Made by a program: the position numbers and the translations under genes. A DNA stretch of 60,000 bases, from NCBI GenBank assembly GCA_950295325.1, contig OX485804.1, positions 39,930,001-39,990,000 on the forward strand. Direction: 5' to 3'. This DNA comes from Polytrichum commune. Lineage: Eukaryota > Streptophyta > Polytrichopsida > Polytrichales > Polytrichaceae. Below the pieces are notes generated by a model. That model was given only the letters and a program-made list of their open reading frames with translations. It was not told where the DNA came from and ran no database searches. Positions 43,957-54,988 of the stretch are shown here, piece by piece (within the stretch, counting starts at the first letter, position 1; each line of letters begins with the position of its first letter).

Positions 43957-44298
43957 GGGAGGAAAAAGTAGCCATTTATGAGCCATCATCTCCTACCTTA
44001 TTAGGGTTCGAAACGGCTCTCCAGCTTGCTTTCTCTGTGTGTCCCACTGCACACACACATCTTCTGACCGAGTCTACAGCTTTACTACTTTAATGGTACC
44101 CAGCTCTAGTTATTATTACCGAGTTCTGTGCCAAGTAAAAAGTTGCTTGCCCGGACTCTCATATATATGCTGCCCGAGGTCGTACATAATATATACACTT
44201 GTGGAGACTACTGAAGGGCACCGTGACATGTGCCATGTAATAGGTCAGTTATTGTTGTCATTCTTTATTTTTGTTTTGGGGTCAGAATGAGTGGCCCA
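43957..44298. other. Unassigned DNA
   Basis: No gene recognised; an 83-codon frame at 44039-44290 has no motif I know. Confidence 0.4.
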
Positions 44299-44800
44299 AG
44301 GGCCACTTCACACACAAGACTGTGGGCCCGTGACCATTGCACTTCAAGCACTCTCATTGGTGGGAAAGGTGGAGCCGGTCCAAGTTCGCTTCACACTACG
44401 CTTGAGGGACCAACCGAGTATGTGAATGCATTATGGATGTAAAGTCTACATGGATTCCTACATGGCATTAAATGGATCGTGTTTCATGGTCATTTGGATT
44501 TTTTTTCTAAAACCATCTCTTGGAGGTAGGCTTTACACAAAACCGGGAGATCATGGCAGTTAGAAATCTCACAACCTTTTATTTATTATATTTTATTGTG
44601 TGTGAGGATCCGGCATGAATAGGGATTTATTGAAATAGCATCTGATTGAGGGACCAGTCACATATGATTTCACACTAGACTTGAGAGCCCATGATCACAC
44701 TACATGATTTAGGAAGTGTCGTTGGATTGCATTGGGACACTTTCTTTTGGGCTCTCACAATTTCATGATCATGGCTCTTGGCACGTGTGTGAAGTGGCCC
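44299..44800 (-). mobile_element. hAT-like MITE, family 'AGGGCCACTTCACACA', copy 4, reverse
   Basis: About 500 bp bounded by AGGGCCACTTCACACACAAG and a GTGTGTGAAGTGGCCC end. Internal blocks are the reverse complement of copy 1: CACTCTCATTGGTGGGAAA, CTTCACACTACGCTTGAGG, GTAAAGTCTACATGGATTCC, AACCATCTCTTGGAGGTAGG. It keeps the simple form of the segment that became a palindrome in copy 3. Confidence 0.8.
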
Positions 44801-44801
44801 A

Positions 44802-45196
44802 ATGGGTGAGTTTCCATGTAGACCGCTTGCCCACTATCATGTAGAATCTAGTGGGTTGGAGGTGTTCGCATGTAGATTAGCACAAGCCACCAACCAAGCA
44901 CGTTTTGGTGGCCTACTAGAATGTGGAGGGCCGTGGACACATGCTGCTAGACTTCCATGAGTCTGCTAAAGCACTTTTTAAACATGCAAGTGCCGGTCAC
45001 TGAAGGATCAAAGAACGATTTTAGGAGAAGGAGGAGGTTTTAACATGTAGGAGAAGGTTAGCATGTGAGCCCATATTTGAGAAAATGAGAGTAGCTAGTT
45101 GACACATGTGAAGCCTACCCCACCAAATTAAATCTACATCTAGGCAAGTTTGTCTTTATTCCCACTAGGATCTGGTGGGTGAGCGAGTACCCTAAG
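44802..45196. mobile_element. TIR element 'TAAGGGTGAGTTTCCATG', copy 2
   Basis: It starts GGGTGAGTTTCCATGTAG, with CGCTTGCCCACTATCAT next, and ends ATCTGGTGGGTGAGCGAG then TACCCTAAG. The interior contains GTCACTGAAGGATCAAAGAA and AGGAGAAGGAGGAGGTTT, the reverse complement of segments in the copies at 51426 and 51722. It directly follows the hAT-like MITE end. Confidence 0.65.
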
Positions 45197-45420
45197 TGAC
45201 CAACTTTGGTGTGGGAGAGGAGAACAATCATGAGTGGATTATTTTGCTACTCAACATGGTATCATTTCTCCAAATTCAACTCAAGGAAATATGTAGTATG
45301 TCCCCCAATATATAACAGCCCTTTTCACGCTTTTTCTTGATGTTTTTCATCATACAAATGGTGCATGTTGAAAACATAGTAATGGCTTTGGAGTGTGGGT
45401 TGTTTATAGCTATTATGCTT
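45197..45420. other. Short unassigned stretch
   Basis: No feature recognised. Confidence 0.4.
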
Positions 45421-45680
45421 GGAGATACGGAATATTAGATGAGTATACCTCTCTTTCATCCAACATAAAAGCCCTGAAACAATACACATGCAGTTTGGAG
45501 GATTCTTTTCTAAATTGATTTAACACAAAAATCAACTTTAAAGACCTCCCCCCTCCCCCTTCCTCAAATGAGTCTACTCAAGGTCATCTAAGATGAATGG
45601 CAACAAACCTATAGGAGGCCAAGTTTTATTGTTGGATGGATGTTAGGTACACTCATGTGCGATAATATTCTCCCTCTCTC
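45421..45680. mobile_element. MITE, family 'TACCTCTCATTCATCC', copy 3
   Basis: The left part has GAGTATACCTCTCTTTCATC then CAACATAAAAGCC; the right part has TGTTGGATGGATGTTAGGTA then CACTCATGTG and ends in a CT repeat at about 45671-45685. The interior contains a pyrimidine run at 45548-45564 not seen in other copies. Confidence 0.65.
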
Positions 45681-45904
45681 TCTCTTTCTTCTGCTTGAAC
45701 ATGAGACTTAACAAACCCTTGTGGAAATTTCTCCATAAAACCAAAGGAATTGGGAGTTGGGACTAGGCAACATGTGCTAAGTTGTGCACAATGGGCCCAA
45801 GGAAAGTTCAAGGAATTATTGACAACTAATCGAGATGGAATTTGGGCATGAGCAACCTAATTATTTGGAATGAAGTATGAGGACGATATGGTTATCCATA
45901 AAGT
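45681..45904. other. Short unassigned stretch
   Basis: No feature recognised. Confidence 0.4.
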
Positions 45905-46190
45905 CCCTAAATGAGGGACGAAACCATGAGTTTGATCCTTCTTTGAGAAATATTTCTATTAAGTGCTTGTTAGCTCATCGTGTATCACATCTATTTTGAA
46001 AGTTGGGTGAAATTTTTGGAATCTCGTTTTCCCACCTCTCAAACTTTGAAAGTGTTTTACGATCTAACATGGGATATGCACATGGGACTCGGTGTTTTTG
46101 TGTATTGTAATTCAAGCATTAAGAGAATTTGGGTGACTTTGTGTTAATTCTCACAAACTTTGGGTTGGGACCAAACCCATGGTTTCATCT
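45905..46190 (+). mobile_element. Dispersed repeat, family 'GAAACCATGGGTTTGGTCC', copy 2
   Basis: The left end GAAACCATGAGTTTGATCC and the right end GGACCAAACCCATGGTTTC are inverted repeats with two mismatches over 19 bp. The interior matches 34572-34922. No coding content. Confidence 0.7.
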
Positions 46191-46470
46191 GCTTTACTTT
46201 ACAAATAACTTTGATCAAATACTAGTTTATCATGTTCTCCATCTTTTGATGACAATATCAACATAATGAAGTATGCAATGCCAACATAACATTATTGAGT
46301 TGTTAGCACGAGTTCCTTTCTATAAATTGGGGTTCAACTGACTTGGCTTCCCACATGGTCGCACACATACTTGGTAGCCAGTGCCCACAAAAATCATGGC
46401 TTTATATGGATCTATGTCTAAGTACAAAATTGACAAGCCTAAAGGTTGGTAGGACATAACATTATTCAAA
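46191..46470. other. Short unassigned stretch
   Basis: No feature recognised. Confidence 0.4.
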
Positions 46471-46584
46471 TTCATAACAATGTTATGTGGGACTAACATT
46501 ATTTTTTGGAATATTCCTCACATTTAATCTAAATATGGGATTATTTTATAGAATATTGTCAGTACCATGTAACATTGTTATGAA
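46471..46584. mobile_element. Small foldback, family 'ACAATGTTWTGTGG', copy 1
   Basis: TTCATAACAATGTTATGTGG and CCATGTAACATTGTTATGAA are inverted at 18 of 20 positions; GGAATATT and AGAATATTGTCAG continue the similarity inside. A relative of the same size is at 49078-49187. Confidence 0.6.
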
Positions 46585-47017
46585 GTCCCCACGTTGCTCC
46601 ATTGCATTCTACTTATATTATAGGTTGCTAATCAAAAGGGGGAGGGGCACTCGTCCAAAAAGGATGTCACAAATTCTTGGGTTGATTATTTTGTTGCCTC
46701 TTCAACAAACTATTAATGCATATGTTCAAGTTTAGTGTCCGATTCATTTAACTCGTTACAAAACAACAACACTTCATAGCAAGTTGTTATCCACACACAA
46801 AGAAATATCTAATTATGTGAATATGGGGGACCATCTTTTTAGATATATCTCCTTACATTTAGTGTTTGATCCGTGTCCAATATAATACTCACACCCACAT
46901 TACAAAATGCCATCAAAACCCAAAAGTTGCGAAGGTACGTAGTTGACACGCTCTTCCAATAGTGTCAACCTAGGCATAGTGAATCTCTCACACCTTACAA
47001 ACCTTTCTAGAGACCGT
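46585..47017. other. Unassigned DNA
   Basis: No feature recognised. Confidence 0.4.
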
Positions 47018-47639
47018 TCAAGCTTGACTATGGACCTTCATGTCTAGCAAACCATGGCACCCACCAACCATCCTACACAATTTCAAGGCAACAATGCCCC
47101 TCCACCCCCGCGCATCTCTTAGAAAGTTGTCTCCACTAAGCTTAGCCCCAACACCAAACACCAAATACTCACATTGGATACAAGAAAGTTCATGGCCCTC
47201 GCCTTTCCTAAAAGGACTACCTCCGATACGAGGTAGTAGGCCTTGTCCTCGACCATGCTTCCTAATCCACCTCGAGTGTGCATATTGATTGGTTTGTGGC
47301 TTCATCCATAATATAGTGTCTCTCATTCATGCCAACCTACAATTGGCAGTCGTCTCTCTCTCTCAATTGATTTGCCTTGATGTGGACCAACTCATTTACC
47401 CATATTTAGTTTGCAAGTTTTCCTTTTACTTGAATAGGCATCGATGAGGACACGCATGACACCAAAGCAATGATTATTTTGGCTTCATGACTCCAAATTG
47501 CACCAAAAACAATAACATGATTTCCCTCTCGTGAAACAAAAACATGAAAAAAGTGAAAAAGCCAACGAAGCAACATGATTTTGCAGGTAGGCACCAACTC
47601 CGCATCAAATGTGATGCACGCAACCTCTGTTGTCGCCAA
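47018..47639 (-). pseudogene. Possible decayed retroelement fragment with RNase-H-like piece
   Basis: On the minus strand, the 77-codon frame 47406-47639 contains 'VFGAIWSHEAKIIIALVS' followed by 'SSMPIQVKGKL'. Plant LINE and RNase-H-like domains often read G-A-hydrophobic-hydrophobic-R-(D/N)-x-x-G-x-x-hydrophobic-x-A, then a short spacer and an 'A-E-x-x-A' helix, so the spacing fits, but the catalytic D and E positions are not evident. A second frame downstream on the same strand (47018-47326, 102 codons) has 'GVGAKLSGDNFLRDARGWRGI', not recognised. No intact domain is present. Confidence 0.25.
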
Positions 47640-48312
47640 TAAATCTTCTAGTGTAACTCACAACTCCTTTGTGACCTAACTCCAATTTTTAGAAGACACT
47701 TTGCATCCTATCTCAAACCTTTAATTTGGATGAAACAATCAAAAATTCAAATGCCATTCTTCATTATGCATTGTGCAACCAATGTGTAGATACTCAATTT
47801 TCAAAGATTGGAAAATCATATAAAATGCGCCAACATAATTGAGTCATGACTGTCAATGTGAGTACATACGGTGGTTAAAAAGAATAACACAACCTAAACT
47901 AGCATGTAGTTAAATTGTTGAGATTGGGACCAAGAACTAGATGGTTTCACTCGTTCTTGGGTCCTATGATACCCATCCAACCGGTCGGTATATTGAATTT
48001 TGGCTCTTTGGTGTCTAACCGTCCAACTGATTACTGTTAATGGCTACCATTACTAAATGTAGTGTTTATTTTTTGCAAAGGGTGAAGTAGTTCTACACCT
48101 AATGCCATTGTCCTTTAGGACGTGACCAAGGATGTTTTATGAACAAACACTCTATTCACTCCAACCTCCTTTGAAGATTGGAGTTTTTCTTTTTCTTCTT
48201 CTTCTTCTTCATCTTGGCTCTTTGATGTATACAATCATATTCTATACACATCGTGAGTGAGTATTTGAAAGTGGACATAGAAATGCTTGCCACTTGTATA
48301 AATGGGGTGCAG
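47640..48312. other. Unassigned DNA with a TTC repeat
   Basis: No gene recognised. A (TTC)n run lies at 48187-48210. Confidence 0.45.
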
Positions 48313-48849
48313 TAAGGGCCAAGTTCCACGTGCCGGTCCCGGTCCGTTTTTTTCAAAATAAATGGGTGGGCCGGTGAAAAGAGGGTGGTGCCATGTGCCC
48401 ATCCTTCTCACCCAAGGACCAGTGCCCCCCATGGATGGGTGTCCCACATTTTGTGTTGTGCAAGAATGGGTGCCAAAGGACCGGCGGCCCTAACGGTAAC
48501 GAGAAGGACATGTGCCGGTTAGAAAGCTCCGGTGACCGGATCGTCCGGTCACCTAGGGTACACCCTTGGATACTAAAGGCCACTTTGTTCTTCTAATCCC
48601 TTCTTTTGAGGAGTACTCCTAGGGAACATGTATTTTATGATGTTTTTAGAATCTAGGTGACCTTCATAAAGTGTCATGTCTTTTCACTCACCAAATTTAG
48701 TTAGAAAGTAGGAAATCGAAAAAAACCAACACCCCACATAGAAGTACCCCTCCATAAAATGGGTGACATCACCCATTTTTTGGATGATGTCACCCGTTTC
48801 TCACCCATTTAAAAAATAGACCGGGACCGGCACATGGAACTTGGCCCTA
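48313..48849. mobile_element. hAT-like MITE 'TAAGGGCCAAGTTCCACGTG'
   Basis: About 537 bp. The left end TAAGGGCCAAGTTCCACGTG then CCGGTCCCGGTCCGTTTTTT is matched by AATAGACCGGGACCGGCACA then TGGAACTTGGCCCTA, an inverted repeat of about 40 bp with few mismatches. The TAAGG start fits hAT, and the AGGGCC start is shared with two other families here. The interior is relatively GC-rich, with CACCCAT/ATGGGTG strings repeated in both orientations. No 8 bp duplication was found. Confidence 0.8.
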
Positions 48850-49077
48850 ATAGCTTACCCCTTACAAGTTTATGGTTCCTCCCAACTTAGTCTCGGTACT
48901 ACTAATTACGGTGTCGGACATTTTCTTTTTCTTTTTTAAAAGTCTAAAATCATGATTAAGAAGTTCCCATTTAATCCACCTTCAATGTGCATGAATGGCT
49001 CAAATCCTCCAAGGATCCTTGGGTCACAAAAGGAATGGGTTGACTTAGGCAAAGACGTGTGACACCTACCATAGAGC
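48850..49077. other. Short unassigned stretch
   Basis: No feature recognised. Confidence 0.4.
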
Positions 49078-49187
49078 ATAACAATGTTTTGTGGAACTGA
49101 AAATATTTCATGGAATATTTCCCATACTCATACTGAAAGTGGGAAATGTTTTGTGTAATATTGTCAGTCCCACAAAACATTGTCATG
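49078..49187. mobile_element. Small foldback, family 'ACAATGTTWTGTGG', copy 2
   Basis: ACAATGTTTTGTGGAACTGA and TCAGTCCCACAAAACATTGT are inverted with one mismatch; GGAATATTTCCCA and TGGGAAATGTT continue inward. About 110 bp, nearly all arm. Confidence 0.7.
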
Positions 49188-49605
49188 GATCTGAATAATG
49201 TTACGAGGGGCGGACAAAAATGCATAAAAATATTGTGTAGCACAAAGGTTTGCATCCTAAGCGAATTTTATTGCTGATTTACTCTAGCGAGACCCAAGTG
49301 CAATGAACTAACAACAAGCTCGGGGAACTCCTCCCCGCCCCCCCCCCCCCCCCCAAATAATGGGTGCCATAAATCAAATTCCGGTTGACATGAACACGGG
49401 ACTCAACAAGCAAAATTTGTGACACCTACCCTGGAGAAAAATGAGAACGCGTAATTTTTGTATATAACATAGTTTTTTTCTATTTGAAGCCAATTTAACA
49501 TGTAAAACAATGTCACAAACCCTCATTTTATGTACCAATTGGAATGAATTGACAACAAGCAAGGGAGGGACAATCTCTCAACGCGCCTCCCAAGGTAAGT
49601 GTTAT
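49188..49605. other. Unassigned DNA with a cytosine run
   Basis: A run of about 17 C lies at 49338-49354. Otherwise no feature. Confidence 0.5.
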
Positions 49606-49843
49606 GGAGAGAGGGAATTATCATACAGAAGTGTACCTCTCGTTCATCCAACATAAAAAGCTTGACCCCCTATAGGTTTGTTGCCGATGCGTCTCAAATG
49701 GCCTCGAGTACACTAATTTGAGAATTTAAAGTTAATTCCGATGTCATCCCCACTAAGAAAAGTAACCTCTGGGATGCATGCTAGTTCATGGACTTTGTGT
49801 TGAATGTAAGAGGTACGCTTGTATATGATAATCTCTTCTCTCC
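49606..49843. mobile_element. MITE, family 'TACCTCTCATTCATCC', copy 4
   Basis: It starts GAGAGAGGGAATTATCAT then AGTGTACCTCTCGTTCATCC and ends AGAGGTACGCTTGTATATGA then AATCTCTTCTCTCC. Inverted ends are well preserved. The left half (AGCTTGACCCC, TATAGGTTTGTTGCCGATGC) is closest to copy 2. Confidence 0.7.
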
Positions 49844-49894
49844 GATTGTTATGAACCGAAATCCGGACTTCACCCTCCACTCGACCAATGTATG

Positions 49895-50093
49895 AAAATA
49901 TGTGTTTTTGGGCATAATTAGTCAAGATCATAGTGTTTCCAAGACCAATTGGTTACAATTTCAACATCTTTCAAGTTTTTCCTATTGAATTGAAGAACAT
50001 CCTACAAATTCATCTAAACTGATCGGTAGTTTTGTTGAAATCTTGAATTTGAGTCAGTTATTTCTCAAACTCAAGTTGTTCATATGTAAGTAC
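49895..50093 (-). mobile_element. Degraded 'CCGGTT' MITE
   Basis: TTTTTGGGCATAATTAGTCA, CCAATTGGTTACAATTTCAA, CTGATCGGTAGTTTTG and TTATTTCTCAAACTCAAG follow the family order in reverse orientation, but most CCGGTT motifs have mutated. Its right end runs into GTACACTAAATATTG, which resembles subterminal motifs of the CACTA-ended MITE. Confidence 0.55.
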
Positions 50094-51265
50094 ACTAAAT
50101 ATTGTTTTTGGTGTTATACGATATTTTACATCATCGTAGTGAACTTTCTAATGACATTGTTTATGAATACGTTCACGAATATTGTCATCCCAACTTACTT
50201 TTAGTTCATCTAACTGCCCAATATTGAAAACAAAGGTTGATGCATTCTGCATCCTAACGAGACATTGTCATTATTGATTGAAATTTGAATAAAAAACCAC
50301 TTAGTAAGTGATGGTAATTGCAGCATTGTAACTCTATAATGCCCGATTTTTTCTACATGGAATGACAAAATGATGTTAGGTTTACATTTAGTATGGGTGA
50401 CACTACATGGGAGGTGTACAATTAGTACACCCTAAACTCCGTATCATCAACTTCCATAATGTCACACAATGTCTAATATCCCGAGACCCTAGGGCACAAA
50501 TGTTCGTAGTTCAAATCTCACTCCCTATTGTCACATTTCTCTCCCTTATATCACGAAATTTGTCATTAATGCAAACCACCAAAGAAGTCAACCCACACCC
50601 TCGTATTGCACCATGTGTCAACATGTGGAGTGTCACCTTCTTCTTCTTCTTCTTCTGCCACTTGTTGGATATTGGTGCATGCGTCCGCCACATCGCCCAG
50701 GAAAGCCAAGTGGAGTGGACCACACTAGCATAGGTGACGGGAGAACGAATTCAAATGGTCCTCACATCATCTCCTTTGCGTTATTCCATAATGTCACATG
50801 CTACACTAATTCTATAGTATCGCGCATCCATGTTAACACTACAAAACTCCGTTATATCACGTGCACTTTGGTTGCCAAATGTGTGATACTTCGGAGTTTA
50901 GAATGTATTGAGCAAGACGAATAGAATTGGTGACACTAGATACAATATTCAAGGGTAACGGTCCGTTCGTTCCGTTCATTGGACTCGATGCTTCTAGGTA
51001 ACCGGGTTTGACTCGGGCACATGAACCCAAAACATGAGGAAGGTGGCACTCACATTCATAGAAGTGGGTACGGAGACTTATGTGTCTTGTTGAATTCCAT
51101 GTGAATCCCATGCATGGACCTCACTACAGACACTAAGAATCCATCAAGACTAAATGGCAATTCTTATCTGCTGAGGAAGAAGGAATGAACCGTGGACCCT
51201 TCAATACTTATCTGCAGACTTCCCAAAGAACCTCATGCATTTACTAACCTTAAGGTAACTTCCGT
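50094..51265. other. Unassigned DNA, possible degraded TIR element
   Basis: CCATAATGTCACA occurs at 50454 and 50787, and TAAACTCCGTATCA at about 50433 is mirrored by TGATACTTCGGAGTTTA at about 50884-50900, which could be the inner ends of an element of about 500 bp. A TTC run lies at 50637-50655. No gene recognised in the overlapping 70-108 codon frames. Confidence 0.35.
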
Positions 51266-51425
51266 GGGCCTAATGTGGTCAGCGATGCTCGTCTTAATCG
51301 GACACCTATATATATGAGTGTGTATGGCACGGTTTATAGGGAAAAATGAACACCAAAAACACATGTGTCACAATGATGTTGGATCGTGTCTTCAAAAATT
51401 GATGCCGTTCTTGATGTAGTTTTTA
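51266..51425 (+). repeat. Truncated 'AAGGTAGGCGTGCC' repeat
   Basis: CGTCTTAATCGGACACCTAT, TATATGAGTGTGTATGG and AAAAACACATGTGTC match the left part of the family; the repeat stops where the element at 51426 starts. Confidence 0.55.
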
Positions 51426-51724
51426 TAAGGGTGAGTGTTCATGTTGGCATCTTGTGCGTAAGGGTTCGTACGTGCCTACTAGCCACTCTCATCTTCTCAA
51501 ATTTGGGCCCACTTACTGACCTCCTCCTTCGGGTTAAACCTTCTTCCTCCATCTAAAACCATTCTTCAATCCTTCGGTGACCGGTGTTTGTAGGTTAGAA
51601 AATGTGTAGTGGGTGCGTGGAATGTGGTTGGTTGGCAGTTTGTGCTTATTTACGTGCAAACACCTCCAACCAGCTATTATCTAGAATCTGGTGGGTGAGC
51701 GACCTACATGGAGACTAACCCTAA
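51426..51724. mobile_element. TIR element 'TAAGGGTGAGTTTCCATG', copy 3
   Basis: It begins TAAGGGTGAGTGTTCATG and ends TCTGGTGGGTGAGCGACCTA then CATGGAGACTAACCCTA. The interior holds CTCCTCCTTCGGGTTAAACC and TTCAATCCTTCGGTGACCGG, shared with copies 2 (reverse) and 4. Confidence 0.75.
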
Positions 51725-52133
51725 GGGTGAGTTTCCATGTAGGCCACTCGCTCATCAAATTCTATTGTGAAAGAAGGACAACCGTGCCCAAATGTAGAGG
51801 GAATGTAGTTGGGTAGTGTTCATATGTGCCAACCAACTACTCGTATCTTCTCAAATCCGGGCCCACCTACTAACTCCTTCTCTAGATTAAAACCTCCTCC
51901 TCCTCCTTCTAAAAACGGTCTTCAAAACCTTTGGTGACCCACACTTGTAGGTTGAGGATTCGTTAATGAACGCCTGGAAGTCTAGCAACTTGTGTCCACG
52001 GCCCTCCACATTCTAGCTGACCACCAAAATGTGGTTGGATGGTGGCTTGCACTTAAGTACATGTGAACTCCTCCCACCCATTATTTTTTTAGAACCCAGT
52101 GAACAAGCATCCTACATGAAAATTCTCCCTAAG
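51722..52133. mobile_element. TIR element 'TAAGGGTGAGTTTCCATG', copy 4
   Basis: It begins TAAGGGTGAGTTTCCATGTA and ends ATCCTACATGAAAATTCTCC then CTAAG. It starts exactly where copy 3 ends; the junction ACCCTAAGGGT is palindromic and shared by both. The interior repeats the order of copy 3 with an additional GCAACTTGTGTCCACGGCCC segment also present in copy 2. Confidence 0.75.
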
Positions 52134-52509
52134 AGCACTAGAAATATCTACACTAAATATTGTATCTAGTGTCACTAACTATTTGAAGTTGTACAATGTT
52201 ACAACTCTTTCTATTAATGTGTTTTTTTCACCAAATAAAGATGTTAATGTTCTATAATGTCCCGACAACCAATTTGACCTTTGTTGGCAAAAACTGAGAG
52301 ACACCACAAACAGTTATAGCATTGCATAATTCCAAAGAGTAAGTGACACTAGTGTAATATGTGATCATGTCAAAAGAAAATGTAATGTGAACACGCCTTT
52401 GAGCATAGAGTTTTTTCACTTTGCACCCAGTTCCCGTAGAATATGGAACACACAATTACTACAAGACAGAAATAGCAAACACAAATTCTGACCGTTGTCA
52501 TTTCCTCTT
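52134..52509. other. Unassigned DNA with CACTA-MITE-like motifs
   Basis: CTACACTAAATATTG and ATCTAGTGTCACTAAC near 52149-52180 resemble the subterminal motifs of the element at 17846, but no terminal repeats are seen. Confidence 0.35.
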
Positions 52510-52750
52510 TATTTTGGGGGGCTTGTTTGAATATCTTACCATGACTTCAAAGTGAAGATTCATATTAAACTAACATATTCATCGTCCCCCCCTCCCCCAA
52601 CAAAATGTTGATTATTGAGATTAGAATGGTAAATATATTTTGAGCATTCGGTCTAATCTCATTTAAGTGCATGTTTTTTTGTTGTTCATTCTTAGATCCA
52701 CACCTAACCACACATAATTCAATTATAGGTGTCCGATTATGACAAACTAT
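52510..52750 (-). mobile_element. Dispersed repeat, family 'AAGGTAGGCGTGCC', reverse copy
   Basis: In reverse complement: AATCGGACACCTATAATTGA, GTGGTTAGGTGTGGATCTAA, CCGAATGCTCAAAATATAT and TTAATATGAATCTTCACTT follow the family order. The left end lies in a TTTGTCATAATCGG context near 52735. Confidence 0.6.
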
Positions 52751-53756
52751 TTAGTTAGGGCCACTCGCTTTAATCTTCACTCTACCTCTTAAAACTTTTG
52801 CGTATGAATTATGACATGAAACTTGAAATTAAAATTGTCCATGATCTCACAATTGCTTATTCAATCAACGGTCAACATTATATGACATGGAGCTAATAAT
52901 GTCCATAATAGGGTCACATATCTTACTTGTCATCAATTTAGGCCCATATTTTATGCTCGTGCTTGACGTACTTTCAAAAATAACAACGAAGAGAAATCGG
53001 GATGCCGTGAAGACACAAACATAGCTTTCTTAATCCCTTTTAGATATATCTCACCCCTAAAAGGCGACTTAGAGCATGTAGGCAAAGAGACCTTTCATTC
53101 ATGGTTGCTCTTCTAGGACCTAAAGTTCATATGGCCATCCATCTAAAACCCTTGGCCTGTAGATCCCTTGTGGGTGAATCCTAAATCCTATATCCAAGAA
53201 AGTAAAAGTATTGTATGGAAGCATCCATGTAGTGGGTAAGTTTGTTTAGTGATAAAGTTGTCCAATAACAAATTTGTTTGTTAATCAAATAAATTGCTCA
53301 ATAATTTGGGCATGTGTCATCCCAACTTGTTGCATAATGGTTATTTAGCCGCTACTATATGTTCATGGGATGTGGGAATATATCCATGGGATGCAAAATT
53401 TCCCCTCTATCAATATGAATTTAAGAGTAATGTAGGTGAGAGGGGGGATAGATACAAGTCTTTGCTTTGAAGAATATTATGTGCACATATGCGTATGGAT
53501 CAATGTCTTGGACCATCCCGGCACCGTCCACTTTACATGTTATCATCCACGACCAATGATTTTGAAACTTTTTGGAACTACGATAGGGTCAACACCCACC
53601 CATTGTGTATTGTATAATAAACTTCAAATATGCAAGTTAAGCATGGATCAATGGTTTGATTCCAATATGCCATGTGATGTAAGCAATTTGAAAGTGTGGT
53701 AGGGTTCAAAGGCACAAGGGCTAGTTCATTGGTCAATATAGTTGGCTATGTTTTTG
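52751..53756. other. Unassigned DNA
   Basis: No gene recognised; an 88-codon frame at 53436-53702 has no motif I know. Confidence 0.4.
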
Positions 53757-54929
53757 CTAAAGAATGTCGCATGAAAGAGTCTTCCCCCCCCCCACACACA
53801 CATATAGAGAGAGAGCTGACTTTTCAAAGAATTTACAAAGTTTGAACTTCCTCTTTTCAGAGGCCAAATCCTTCAATAACTTCTTCATTGCAATACAAGA
53901 GTGGGTGGGTGGGAATTTCCACAAGACTCTTTCTATTTTCATGGCATCTTCCTACTTGGTAACACAATAGCATTTTGCATAGTGTAGTTGTTTGTAATCA
54001 TGCTCATCTATGTGTTGTATAACTTGGGATATTTTGTGTTATAACTCACTTTGCTTGCAAGACTATGTACCTTACTTAGGGTTTCCGTAATAACATGGTA
54101 GCCAACAACAAATGTTTAAGTTTGACTGCCCCATACCTTTGAGGTTTAATCACCTATCTTCTTGCTTCACTACAAAGTACACATATCTACTCCACCACAT
54201 GTATGGAGTGCTTACAAAGGAAAAGTCCCTAGTAACATCAACCGAAAGAAATGCTTAAAATGTCATAATTACAATACATCCTCGTATTGAGAGTGTGAAG
54301 GGCCTGCCTCACCTGTGCCCATGCAACCAACCAACAAACATTTGAGGATTAGTTACATACACAAGGTAAACAACAGCAGGACCCATTTGTTATCCATGTC
54401 GCACACATATAAACAACATCAAATGCATTGCAATATTTCAAATTATAACACTCATTGCCAAATGACATATGGGTGTTCAAACCTGATCCTTGGGCATGAC
54501 TAGATTACTCCAAGTAGAATACTCCTATTGGTGATTCGTCCTTGTTTCTCTCACTTTCCACACGTATCAACTATTCCAGTGAGTATGCACAAAGTCACCT
54601 CACCTTGGGCTTGCATGAATGATAAGAAAAGGAGGCTTCTTTTAGGGTTAGGGGTTTATATTGGAGTTCTTACCTATGGTAAGTTTTTCCAAACCCTATT
54701 TTTTTACCATGGGTTACATACATGATTCACAATTGTAATCATGGCTACTTTACCTCTTTCATCTACATCCTCGTTACATATCTGGTATGGAAAGTATGAC
54801 CGTTTTCCATGTATGTATATGTAGGATCTCTTGCTTGTATTGTCATCTATTTGTAAAGAAAACAATTTTTAGTTGACTAATGTGAAAGTTTATAATTACA
54901 AAGTGTTTAATATCATAGCCTTGATCAAG

Positions 54930-54930
<1 letters not shown>
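53757..54930 (+). repeat. 1.2 kb dispersed repeat, copy B
   Basis: Same orientation and block order as 26010-27250, roughly 80-85% alike by eye. It starts near a cytosine run and CACACACATATAGAGAGAG and ends at GATCAAGAAC, immediately before a GA microsatellite. In copy A the same GATCAAGAAC is followed by TA/CA repeats, so the two copies share a boundary that abuts dinucleotide repeats. Confidence 0.75.

Positions 54931-54932
<2 letters not shown>

Positions 54933-54986
<54 letters not shown>
54933..54986. repeat. (GA)n microsatellite
   Basis: About 27 GA units, the longest in the window. Confidence 0.95.

Positions 54987-54988
<2 letters not shown>

Noticed and set aside
2190-49354. Poly-G/poly-C runs as G-quadruplex sites (2190, 13644, 13971, 20097, 29119, 31902, 49338)
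   Set aside because: Single homopolymer runs without four separated G tracts; lengths may be sequencing artefacts.
50407-50924. 108-, 103- and 70-codon frames
   Set aside because: They overlap each other and a TTC repeat; no recognised domain.
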